Part shown: positions 26,590-34,102 of the stretch, piece by piece
How the letters are laid out: each line of letters begins with the position of its first letter
Position numbering within the stretch: position 1 is the stretch's first letter
Origin: Planctomycetia bacterium TMED53
GTDB lineage: Bacteria > Planctomycetota > UBA8108 > UBA1146
DNA: 45,309 bases
Reading direction: 5' to 3'
NCBI GenBank assembly: GCA_002167285.1
Contig: NHDG01000063.1
Coordinates: forward strand, 1 to 45,309
Translations under genes and position numbers: made by a program
The notes under the pieces: generated by a model
The model's database searches: none
What the model was told of the DNA's origin: nothing
Seen by the model: the letters and a program-made list of their open reading frames with translations, nothing else

Positions 26590-27476
26590 GTACCTCGCAG
26601 GCCACTCCCCCATCTGAATTCAACTCTGCGCTGGAGAGAAGAAGATTCACTTCCAGTCTCTTCAAGAACTGCTGTGCTTTTCTCTCATGGCTGTGCATTG
26701 GAATTCTCGGATTTCTTCTGGTTCATATCTTCAGCGCCGGCTGGGAATGGGTCAGTTTCGACTTCCTGAAAAATCCACCGTCGCGAATGCCTCACAAGGC
26801 GGGTCTTTTCTCAGCCTTCATGGGCACCATCTGGATCATCGTGACAACCGCCTGCATCGCCATCCCGATGGGTGTCTGCTCAGCTCTTTACCTTGAAGAG
26901 TACGCACGAAAAAACCGACTCAACACCTTCATTGAGATCAATATCGCCAACCTGGCTGGAGTCCCCTCCATCGTTTACGGGATTCTGGGCCTGACCCTGT
27001 TTGTGCGGTTCCTCAAGTTTGGTCCGAGTGTGCTCGCAGGGGCCCTGACGCTGACACTGCTGATACTGCCCGTCATCATCATTGCCTCGAGAGAAGCGAT
27101 CAAAGCGGTGCCGCCTTCGATTCGGCTCTCCGCCTACGCTCTGGGGGCGACACAGTTCCAAACGGTCTTTCACCACGTGTTGCCCGCTGCTTTGCCGGGA
27201 ATCATGACCGGGGTGATTCTCGCCCTCTCACGGGCCATTGGCGAAACTGCGCCCATCCTGATGGTGGGTGCTGTGGCTTACGTCCGCAAAGCCCCCTCCG
27301 GGATTCTCGATGGTTTCACCGCGCTCCCGATCCAGATCTACAACTGGGCTCGGGAAGCCAAGCCTGAGTTTGAGGGATTGGCCGCGGGTGGTATTATCGT
27401 ACTTCTGGTTCTGTTGTTCACGATGAACAGCATCGCGATCCTGATTCGTAACAAAACCCAAAAGGCGCAATCATGA
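26586..27476 (+). CDS. pstA: Phosphate ABC transporter permease PstA
   Basis: The protein has 296 residues with six predicted membrane segments. Family motifs are present: [56 protein letters not shown], the coupling loop [20 protein letters not shown] and [14 protein letters not shown]. It pairs with PstC in the inner membrane and contacts PstB through the coupling loop. It starts four bases before the pstC stop and ends four bases into pstB, so translation of the whole transporter is coupled. Confidence 0.95.
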   Translation: MSTSQATPPSEFNSALERRRFTSSLFKNCCAFLSWLCIGILGFLLVHIFSAGWEWVSFDFLKNPPSRMPHKAGLFSAFMGTIWIIVTTACIAIPMGVCSALYLEEYARKNRLNTFIEINIANLAGVPSIVYGILGLTLFVRFLKFGPSVLAGALTLTLLILPVIIIASREAIKAVPPSIRLSAYALGATQFQTVFHHVLPAALPGIMTGVILALSRAIGETAPILMVGAVAYVRKAPSGILDGFTALPIQIYNWAREAKPEFEGLAAGGIIVLLVLLFTMNSIAILIRNKTQKAQS

Positions 27477-28339
27477 GTTCCGCTGAAAAAACTCACACTG
27501 TTTCTGAGGAAGAGTTTATGAACAAGCGTCCGGCAACCCCCGAACCCCAAAAGAATTCATCGGAAGCCTCTGATAAAGAGTCGGACATGAAAAATGCTCA
27601 CCTCAAGGGTGACAACGTGACCATCAGTTACGGTTCGGAACAGGCCGTCAAAAACGTTGATATCCGTTTCCCGACCAACAAGATCACTGCGGTCATCGGC
27701 CCATCCGGTTGCGGAAAGAGCACACTGCTGAGAGCCTTTAACAGAATGAATGACTTCATTCCCAGTGCCTCGGTCGAAGGAAGCCTGATCTATCGGGACA
27801 TGGATCTCTACGGTAAAGACATCGATCCTGTCGAGGTACGGTTGCGCATCGGCATGGTTTTCCAAAAGCCCAACCCTTTCCCAAAGACCATCTACAAAAA
27901 CATTGCCTGGGCACCCCAGATCAATGGCTACAAGGGAGACATCGACGAGCTGGTCGAATCATCCCTGAGAAGCGCTGCGCTTTGGGATGAGGTCTCCGAC
28001 AGGCTCCATGATTCGGCGCTCGGCCTCTCAGGAGGACAACAGCAGAGGCTCTGCATCGCCAGAGCCCTTGCCATGAAGCCAGAAGTTCTGCTCATGGATG
28101 AGCCGTGTTCCGCCCTCGATCCAGTCTCGACCAGTCACATTGAAGACCTGATGCTGGAACTCAAAAAGCAGTACACGATCGTGATCGTCACGCACAACAT
28201 GCAACAGGCAGCCCGGGTTTCAGATTACACCGCATTCATGGACTCCGGTGTGCTGATCGAGTTTGACGACACCGGCACGATCTTCACCAAACCATCGGTT
28301 CAACGAACCGAAGACTACGTTTCCGGAAGATTCGGCTAA
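27473..28339 (+). CDS. pstB: Phosphate ABC transporter ATP-binding protein PstB
   Basis: The protein has 288 residues. Walker A is GPSGCGKST, the Q-loop region is [19 protein letters not shown], the signature is [16 protein letters not shown], Walker B is [13 protein letters not shown] and the H-loop is [13 protein letters not shown]. The PstB-specific [12 protein letters not shown] is clear. The first about 45 residues are a polar, low-complexity extension ([20 protein letters not shown]) before the usual start of the family; an internal ATG near residue 39 could be an alternative start. It powers phosphate import by ATP hydrolysis on the cytoplasmic side. Confidence 0.96.
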   Translation: MSSAEKTHTVSEEEFMNKRPATPEPQKNSSEASDKESDMKNAHLKGDNVTISYGSEQAVKNVDIRFPTNKITAVIGPSGCGKSTLLRAFNRMNDFIPSASVEGSLIYRDMDLYGKDIDPVEVRLRIGMVFQKPNPFPKTIYKNIAWAPQINGYKGDIDELVESSLRSAALWDEVSDRLHDSALGLSGGQQQRLCIARALAMKPEVLLMDEPCSALDPVSTSHIEDLMLELKKQYTIVIVTHNMQQAARVSDYTAFMDSGVLIEFDDTGTIFTKPSVQRTEDYVSGRFG

Positions 28340-28414
28340 TCGAAACGATCAGTTTGAGTCCGAAACTTAAAACCGTGATGTCACTTCTCTTCAGAATGGA
28401 GTTCGCGGATAACC

Positions 28415-28438
28415 TTGCACCTGCAAAGAGACCTTTAA
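28415..28438 (+). pseudogene. Conserved phoU N-terminal codons ahead of an in-frame TAA
   Basis: TTG CAC CTG CAA AGA GAC CTT TAA encodes MHLQRDL then stop, in the same frame as the phoU body. HLQRDL is typical of PhoU N-termini. The frame is open only back to a TGA near 28375, and no ATG is available, so TTG 28415 would be the natural start. Confidence 0.6.
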
Positions 28439-28453
28439 GCCGTCAAAAGCCAG

Positions 28454-29080
28454 TTGCTCGATATGGGCGGTCTGGTGGAAAAAGTCTCCAACCAGGCGAT
28501 CACCGCACTTCAGGAGAGAGATACAGAACTTTCTGCCGGTGTCCATGAACTGGACCTCACCATTGATCAGCAGGAAGTGAAGATCGAAGAAGAGTGCCTG
28601 AAGATTCTCGCCCTGCACCAGCCCGTGGCCACGGATCTTCGCTTTGTGGTTTGTATCATGAAGGTCAACAACGATCTGGAGCGAATGGGCTCTCTCGCCA
28701 TCAACATCGCCGAGAGAGCCAGTTACCTCTCCAGCCATGAACCTCTGGGGGTCCCCCTCGATTTCCATCGCATGGCAGAGCTGGCCCTTGAAATGGTCAA
28801 GGAAAGCCTCAGCGCACTTTTGAACCTGGATACGGATTTGGCTCGAAAAGTACTCGCAAAGGACGACGAGGTTGATGAGATCAATCGTCAGATGTTTGAG
28901 ATCCTGGAAGAGATCATGCTGAAAGATCCGACGACGATCCGTCGGGCCATCCACCTGCTCTCTGCTTCAAGGCACCTGGAACGCATCGCAGATCTGGCGA
29001 CAAATATCGCTGAGGATGTGGTTTTCTTGGTCGAAGGTGAAGTGATCCGCCATTTACCCGAGGATTACAATCGAACCTGA
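28454..29080 (+). CDS. phoU: PhoU phosphate regulator, N-terminus cut by an in-frame TAA
   Basis: The frame after the stop has 208 codons and contains the two PhoU three-helix bundles with metal-binding patterns EEECLKILALHQPVATDLRF and SRHLERIADLATNIAEDVVF (E/D-rich, with RxxDxxxN). PhoU represses the Pho response together with the Pst complex. The only start after the stop is TTG at 28454, without a ribosome binding site. Upstream in the same frame, from a TTG at 28415, the codons read LHLQRDL-stop-AVKSQLLDMGG, which is the family N-terminal helix with a TAA at 28436-28438 where Glu (GAA) is common. So either this gene is truncated and restarts, or TAA is a nonsense mutation or sequence error. 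Confidence 0.85.
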   Translation: MLDMGGLVEKVSNQAITALQERDTELSAGVHELDLTIDQQEVKIEEECLKILALHQPVATDLRFVVCIMKVNNDLERMGSLAINIAERASYLSSHEPLGVPLDFHRMAELALEMVKESLSALLNLDTDLARKVLAKDDEVDEINRQMFEILEEIMLKDPTTIRRAIHLLSASRHLERIADLATNIAEDVVFLVEGEVIRHLPEDYNRT

Positions 29081-29101
29081 ATAAAGCGGCCAATCACGGC
29101 C

Positions 29102-30379
29102 TTACTTCGAACTCGTTTGCCGATACAACCAAACCCAACCATGGGTGTTTGATTTTTCTCGGTCAAACTCACCCATCTTCTTTGCTAGAGGCCGCCAAAC
29201 TTCGAGGACTTTCTCGATACGCTCTTCAACCTCTTTAGGGATTCCGCCCTCTTTTCCTACGTAGGAGTTGCGTACTTCGTAGGCGGCATCCAACTCTTCT
29301 GTGGCCTTCGTGTACTCTGGTAATATCTTTGCTTTCTCAGCTTCCTGCTCTGGTGTCAGAGGAGGCAGCGTGTAATACAACCACTGCACATCGCCCACTA
29401 AGAGGTCATTGAATCCATCGCCGTCGTAATCGGTGACAAAGACCTTGGTCCTTGAGCCAGCCCCCTCTGGCCCGTCCTCTTCTTTTCGCTGTTTAAATTC
29501 GGATTTCTCGATCAGGACTTGGCGATCACCATATCGGGGCTGTTCCGTTGACCCAATGTTCGGATACCAGTGAACACCTCCATATTCACTGCCCAAAACC
29601 AGATCGAGAGTACCGTTGCCATCCCAATCAGCCATATGCGCATTGCTACCTTTGACAGCAGCGCCAGCCTCTGTTTTTAAAGGGCGAGAATCACCTGCAT
29701 ATTCTGGGGAATTTCTGGTACCGATGTTTTCAAAAATTTCGACCGCCGAGGAACGAGTCCCAAGAATCAAATCGAGATCTCCGTCCTGATCCATATCCCA
29801 CGCCTCAACAGTGATGGAATATGATTTAGACTTGAGATCTTCGCCCTTTTTGTCTTTTAACCTGCGGCCTTGTAGATAACTTTGAGCTCCATTGCATTCA
29901 AAGAAATAGATCTCACCGGTATAAGAACCACTCAGAATATCAAGATCACCATCTGCGTCGTAATCCACAAACTGTGGAGAAAAGCTGATACATCACGTGG
30001 AAGGAATGGAAGCGAATTCCTCACCGGCCTTGAGGTATTCGAATCCTCGGTATTCAGGTGAAAATTTGGATCCATAATTTTTGTAGATCCTCAATCGCCC
30101 TTGGGCGTATCCACTGTCTCCTTCAGATTTACGATACTTGGCCGGAAGGCGATCCCCAGGAAAGGACTCCTTGCCAAACTCTCCGACCAGAAGATCCTTG
30201 AGACCGTCACCATCAAAATCATGAAGATACGGAGCGGCATGTCCAACGAGGACATCGATGGGCTCACCGGAAGAAATAATCCTTACTGGAGAAGCGAACT
30301 GACTCGTTAATTCCTCCAAGGGCTCTATAGACTCACCTGCTCCAGATAACAGCAGAACTACCAGGGTGATATTTACCAT
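29102..30379 (-). CDS. FG-GAP repeat protein with in-frame TGA, candidate selenoprotein
   Basis: Two frames, 29102-29968 and 29993-30379, are one continuous frame split only by TGA at 29993-29995 (codon 129 of 426). The start is the ATG at 30379 with AAGGGA before it and a short signal-like segment (MVNITLVVLLLSG). Repeats before the stop (YLHDFDGDGLKDLLVGEFG) and after it (FVDYDADGDLDILSGSY, WDMDQDGDLDLILG, ADWDGNGTLDLVLG, VTDYDGDGFNDLLVG) belong to one propeller. The join reads ASIPST-stop-CISFSPQFVDYD; from memory, planctomycete homologues have a CysCys pair here (xCCVxFxPQLVD), so TGA would stand for the first Cys. A hairpin suitable for a bacterial SECIS follows. The alternative is a nonsense mutation. 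The C-terminus is a charged helical region. Confidence 0.75.
29964..29995 (-). promoter_or_regulatory. Candidate bacterial SECIS: TGA plus downstream hairpin
   Basis: Read leftward, TGA (29995-29993) is followed by 14 bases and then TCCACA-GTT-TGTGGA, a perfect 6-bp stem (29978-29964) whose loop begins with G, with its loop 20 bases after the TGA. This falls within the published model of bacterial SECIS elements (short stem, G at the start of the apical loop, 16-37 bases from UGA). Such small stems also occur by chance, so this is supportive only. Confidence 0.4.
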
Positions 30380-30492
30380 TGGGCTTCCCTTTCCACCTTC
30401 CACCACTCGACGGCATCGGCCAGCTGCAGTGGAGAGAACGTCTCCAAGGCCAAAATACACCCGGGTATGAGGTCTGTGAAAAGAAATTAGAA

Positions 30493-30569
30493 TGGCACGC
30501 CCGCCAGGACTCGAACCTGGAACCTTCGGATTAGAAATCCGATGCTCTATCCAGTTGAGCTACGGGCGC
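30493..30569 (-). tRNA. tRNA-Arg (anticodon TCT)
   Basis: The reverse strand folds as a standard tRNA: acceptor GCGCCCG with CGGGCGT (one G-T pair), D-arm AGCTCAACTGGATAGAGC, anticodon loop TTTCTAA giving TCT for Arg AGA, and T-arm CCAGGTTCGAGTCCTGG. Discriminator G and an encoded CCA end at 30493. It lies between pdxH and the FG-GAP gene on the same strand. Confidence 0.97.
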
Positions 30570-30692
30570 ACTGATTAAGCCAGATCTGGATCCCACGAAG
30601 TATGCCTTGGTCGGTCTTCTATGGAAAGAGAAGTTGGGCGTTTCCTTCCGATCTTCCCGCTTGCACAGGGAGGACTCAACCAAATCAGCTAT

Positions 30693-31331
30693 CTACGGTT
30701 GCAGCTCAGATAGGCTCCAAGAGTCCCCGATAAGATCATACTGAACCCTGTCGTGAACCCTCCCCGGCTGGCCTTGCCAAAACTCGAACCGAACAGGGCG
30801 TAAGCAATACCCTCCCCAGTTTGGGGGGCAATCGATCTCATTCACTCCACTGGACAGCTCATGAAGTTGATTTTCAAACTCTTCCCTGGAATCCATTGAG
30901 GAGCTTTGACGCGAAACAGAAGCTGCTGCTCTCGACAGTCGTGGTCTGCTATTAAAGTATTCTTCCGTCAGCTTACGATCCGTTCTCTCTACTGCACCTT
31001 CAATACGAACTTGCCTCTGCAAGCGAGGCCAATGAGACAGAATCGCCACGCAAGGATTGCTTTCGATTTCTTTAGATTTTCTAGATGTGTAGTCGGTAAA
31101 GAAGATAAATCCTTCAGCGCCAAACAACTTCAACAAGACCATTCTCAAGGACGGAATCCCATCTGGGGTCGACGTCGCCAAAGCAATCCTGTTCGGCTCC
31201 CCGTGACCAGCCGACTCTTCCTCCAGATACCATTGACGAAATTGTTCCACAGGATCGGGGTTTACATTGCCCAGGCGAATCGAGGAATCTGCAAAATTAT
31301 AATCCTGCCGAGGAGGATAGGACTCGTTCAA
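30693..31331 (-). CDS. pdxH: Pyridoxamine 5'-phosphate oxidase PdxH
   Basis: The protein has 212 residues, starting at a TTG (31331) with AAGGGG seven bases upstream. The family pattern is complete: DPVEQFRQWYLEEESAG, IALATSTPDGIPSLRMVLLK, FIFFTDYTSRKSKEIESNP, HWPRLQRQVRIEGAVER, EYFNSRPRLSRAAASVSRQS, WGGYCLRPVRFEFWQGQPGR and the terminal VHDRVQYD. It uses FMN to oxidise pyridoxamine or pyridoxine phosphate to pyridoxal phosphate, the final step of vitamin B6 salvage. It is cytoplasmic. The gene stands in front of tRNA-Arg on the same strand. Confidence 0.97.
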   Translation of the reverse strand: MNESYPPRQDYNFADSSIRLGNVNPDPVEQFRQWYLEEESAGHGEPNRIALATSTPDGIPSLRMVLLKLFGAEGFIFFTDYTSRKSKEIESNPCVAILSHWPRLQRQVRIEGAVERTDRKLTEEYFNSRPRLSRAAASVSRQSSSMDSREEFENQLHELSSGVNEIDCPPNWGGYCLRPVRFEFWQGQPGRVHDRVQYDLIGDSWSLSELQP

Positions 31332-31512
31332 GAAAGTCCCCTTCCGTATTCAGACCCAATGAATGACAATCTGACTATAAATCCCCAGAATCTGAAACAT
31401 CTAACTTCTTCATCGATATACTTCTTGATTGAACGATTTTGGCCAAAGAGATCGCATAGAAGTCTTTTAGACGGCCTGAATATGTCCGCTGATCCAGAAA
31501 GCCAGATTCGTA

Positions 31513-32931
31513 ATGAGATCCAATAGTAAGCCATTACTCGAGAGTTTTTCTGATCTCGAGTTAAAGCCGATCCTCGCTCAAGCGATTGCCAGAGCAGGGT
31601 ACGAGGCACCGAGGCCTATCCAAGCCCAAGCCATCTCTCCAGCTCTCGAAGGCCGAGACATCCTCGGACTGGCACAAACGGGTACCGGTAAAACAGCGGC
31701 ATTCGCCATTCCCTCCATAGAGTCACTTCTCAGAAAAAGAGGAAAAAGCCCAAGAGTCCTCGTGATCGCCCCTACTCGGGAACTGGTCTCTCAAATTGAC
31801 GACGAGTTCAAAAAATTAACCCGAGGGGCACGACTGAAATCGATGACGATCTACGGCGGGGTCTCTGAAAAACCACAAATTGAGAAGTTACGTAAACACC
31901 CAGACATCATTTGCGCATGCCCGGGAAGATTGCTCGACTTAATGCAACAAGGGCATGTGGACCTCAGTTTCATTCGTAAACTGGTCCTCGATGAAGCTGA
32001 TCACATGTTTGATATGGGCTTCCTCCCCGACATTCGTCGGATACTTAAAGAGTTACCAGAAGATCGTCAAAATCTCCTCTTCGCAGCAACGATGCCCAAA
32101 GAGATTAGGAAACTGGCGCAACAAATATTGAGAGATCCATTCGTGGCAGAAATTGATCACTCTGCACCAGCAAAAACGATTGAGCATGCTCTGTATCCTG
32201 TTCCCGAAAAACGCAAGATCGAACTTCTGAGAAAGCTTCTTAAAGAAAGCTCTTTTGCATCGGCCATCGTATTCACCCGTACCAAACGACGAGCACGACA
32301 ACTGGCTGAGAAACTGGGAAAAGACGGCCATAAAGCCGTCGCACTCCAGGGAAACATGTCACAAAACCAGCGCGACAGAGCGATGACGGGTTTCCGCAAG
32401 GGCCAATTTAATATTTTGGTCGCTACCGACATCGCAGCTCGGGGAATCGATGTAGAAAGCGTATCCCACGTCATCAATCTGGACATCCCCAACACCGCTG
32501 AAGCCTACACTCATCGAATTGGCAGAACGGGAAGATCAGAACGAGAAGGCAAAGCGATGACCTTTGTGTCTTCGGCAGACATTGACATGGTCATGGAGAT
32601 CGAAAAAATCATCGGTAAAAAAATCGAGACGATTCGAACCCCCGGGTTTGAGGCTCCTGATTTCGAACGCCCCAAGCCAGGCCATAGAAAACCTCAAAGT
32701 CGCAGACCTCAACCACGTAAAGAAGGAAGCAGGAACTCCACAGGGAGAAGAAAAAAACCGCGCTCTTCATCGGAATCGAGCTCTCCCTCAAGGAGGAGAA
32801 GAAACACCTCCTCTCGTACAAAGAATAATGCTGAAGGTTCAAGTAGTCCCTCCCAAAGAAGAAGGTCCAACAGCGGGAGGAATTCGAGCTCTCAAAAACG
32901 ATCTTCCCGATCTCGCCATTCAGCAAGTTAG
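31513..32931 (+). CDS. DEAD-box RNA helicase (RhlE-like) with basic/Ser-rich tail
   Basis: The protein has 472 residues. Motifs in order: Q-motif FSDLELKPILAQAIARAGYE with PRPIQAQAI, motif I AQTGTGKTAAF, motif Ia PTRELVSQ, motif II LDEADHMFDMGF (DEAD), motif III as AAT in LLFAATMPKEI (the usual SAT is replaced), motif V ATDIAARGIDVESV and motif VI HRIGRTGRSEREG. The last about 95 residues are Arg/Ser-rich and low in complexity (for example SRRPQPRKEG and SSSESSSPSRRRRN), probably an RNA-binding disordered tail. It likely unwinds rRNA or mRNA structures. No good ribosome binding site precedes the ATG at 31513. Confidence 0.95.
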   Translation: MRSNSKPLLESFSDLELKPILAQAIARAGYEAPRPIQAQAISPALEGRDILGLAQTGTGKTAAFAIPSIESLLRKRGKSPRVLVIAPTRELVSQIDDEFKKLTRGARLKSMTIYGGVSEKPQIEKLRKHPDIICACPGRLLDLMQQGHVDLSFIRKLVLDEADHMFDMGFLPDIRRILKELPEDRQNLLFAATMPKEIRKLAQQILRDPFVAEIDHSAPAKTIEHALYPVPEKRKIELLRKLLKESSFASAIVFTRTKRRARQLAEKLGKDGHKAVALQGNMSQNQRDRAMTGFRKGQFNILVATDIAARGIDVESVSHVINLDIPNTAEAYTHRIGRTGRSEREGKAMTFVSSADIDMVMEIEKIIGKKIETIRTPGFEAPDFERPKPGHRKPQSRRPQPRKEGSRNSTGRRKKPRSSSESSSPSRRRRNTSSRTKNNAEGSSSPSQRRRSNSGRNSSSQKRSSRSRHSAS

Positions 32932-32952
32932 AGGCCTTGAATCAACGGCCTC
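32931..32952 (+). terminator. Weak hairpin at the end of the helicase gene
   Basis: GAGGCC (32931-32936) pairs with GGCCTC (32947-32952), extended by TTG with CAA across a one-base bulge. It begins on the last base of the stop codon and lacks a T-run, so it is at best a weak or factor-assisted terminator. Confidence 0.3.
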
Positions 32953-33077
32953 CTGACCCCTACTTAGCCGCGCCTCCTTGCATTTAGCAATTCAATAATC
33001 CAAGCCCGGTGGCCTTCACAAATCTCCCGACTGCTGATAAAGTTTTTTAAACATTCGGCAAGGGAGCCCTTCTCATA

Positions 33078-34094
33078 ATGCGTATTTGTCTTTTGACGAC
33101 TCAGGATCTCGACGCGGAGCCATTTCCAGAAGACGATTGGCCCTGCGATCCCAGACCATTCTTTCCTGAAGCTGACTGGCACGTCGCAACATTAGTTGGT
33201 AAGCACGAAAGCGTTCTTCAAGTTGAAGAACTCATCTCCCAAGGGTTTGATCTATATTTCAATCTCTGCGATGGGGCTGCCGATCAAGACATTCCCGGTA
33301 TCGAAGTCATTCAAACTCTTGAAAAACGAGGAGTTCCATTTGTTGGTGCTTCCTCCGAATGCTACGAGCCGACACGGGAAGAGATGAAAGAAGCATGTCG
33401 GAAGCAAGGAATCGCGACACCTCGCTACGTCTTTGCCAAAACTCCTGAAGAGGTCGAAACCGCAGCGGAATCGCTGACATTCCCACTCTTTGTCAAACAC
33501 TATAGCAGCTACGCCTCAGTAGACATTAGCAGGAGATCCAAGGTTCAGACTCCTGCAGGGCTTAGAATCCAGGCGAAGAAAATTATTTCTCGCCATGGTG
33601 CAGCCTTGATAGAGGAGTACATCGATGGAATCGAGTGCACTGTTTTGGTCGCAGAAAACCCGGATGACCCCACCAATCCGACCACGTACACCCCTGCCCA
33701 ATATCGATTCCCCAAAGGGGAAAGCTTCAAACACTCCGACATGAAGTGGGTCGATTATGACGGTCTTTCCTCGTTCCCTGTTGAGGATCAGGATCTAGCC
33801 CAACGTCTCAGGGATGAATCTGCTCGCTTTTTTGTTGAGTTAAATGGTGCAAGCTTTGGACGCTGCGATATTCGAGTGGCCAAGGATGGAACCCCCTACA
33901 TGCTGGAATTAAATGCCAACTGCGGCATCTATTATCCTGAAGCCGATTGGGGAAGTGCAGATATCTGCCTCTCACTCGACCCGGAAGGTCATGAAGGGTT
34001 CACTCGTCAATTGGTTGCTGCAGCATTTGCGAGACATACCAGAAAGTGCAGCACCGAAGACGATTCCTCCCAATGCAAAGCGACCGAACCCTAG
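33078..34094 (+). CDS. ATP-grasp ligase, D-Ala-D-Ala ligase-like
   Basis: The protein has 338 residues. ATP-grasp features follow the fold in order: FDLYFNLCDGAADQDIPGIE near the start of the central domain, VPFVGASSECYEPTREEMKE, PLFVKHYSSYASVDISRRSK for nucleotide binding, ALIEEYIDGIECTVLVAENP, and the metal-binding end YMLELNANCGIYYP. The pattern matches D-alanine--D-alanine ligase relatives that join carboxylates to amines, but the typical Ddl peptide-binding loop is not clear, so the substrate is unknown. The protein is probably cytoplasmic. It follows the helicase gene by 146 bases on the same strand and meets the leftward secreted-protein gene only 8 bases on. Confidence 0.85.
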   Translation: MRICLLTTQDLDAEPFPEDDWPCDPRPFFPEADWHVATLVGKHESVLQVEELISQGFDLYFNLCDGAADQDIPGIEVIQTLEKRGVPFVGASSECYEPTREEMKEACRKQGIATPRYVFAKTPEEVETAAESLTFPLFVKHYSSYASVDISRRSKVQTPAGLRIQAKKIISRHGAALIEEYIDGIECTVLVAENPDDPTNPTTYTPAQYRFPKGESFKHSDMKWVDYDGLSSFPVEDQDLAQRLRDESARFFVELNGASFGRCDIRVAKDGTPYMLELNANCGIYYPEADWGSADICLSLDPEGHEGFTRQLVAAAFARHTRKCSTEDDSSQCKATEP

Positions 34095-34102
34095 AAGCTC
34101 CA

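Noticed and set aside
28436-28438. TAA in phoU as a recoded sense codon
   Set aside because: No known bacterial code or recoding system reads TAA as an amino acid in this phylum, and all other genes here end normally on TAA, TAG or TGA.
30493-30569. Nearby tRNA as a possible tRNA-Sec supporting the Sec hypothesis
   Set aside because: Its anticodon is TCT and its arms are of normal length, so it is tRNA-Arg.
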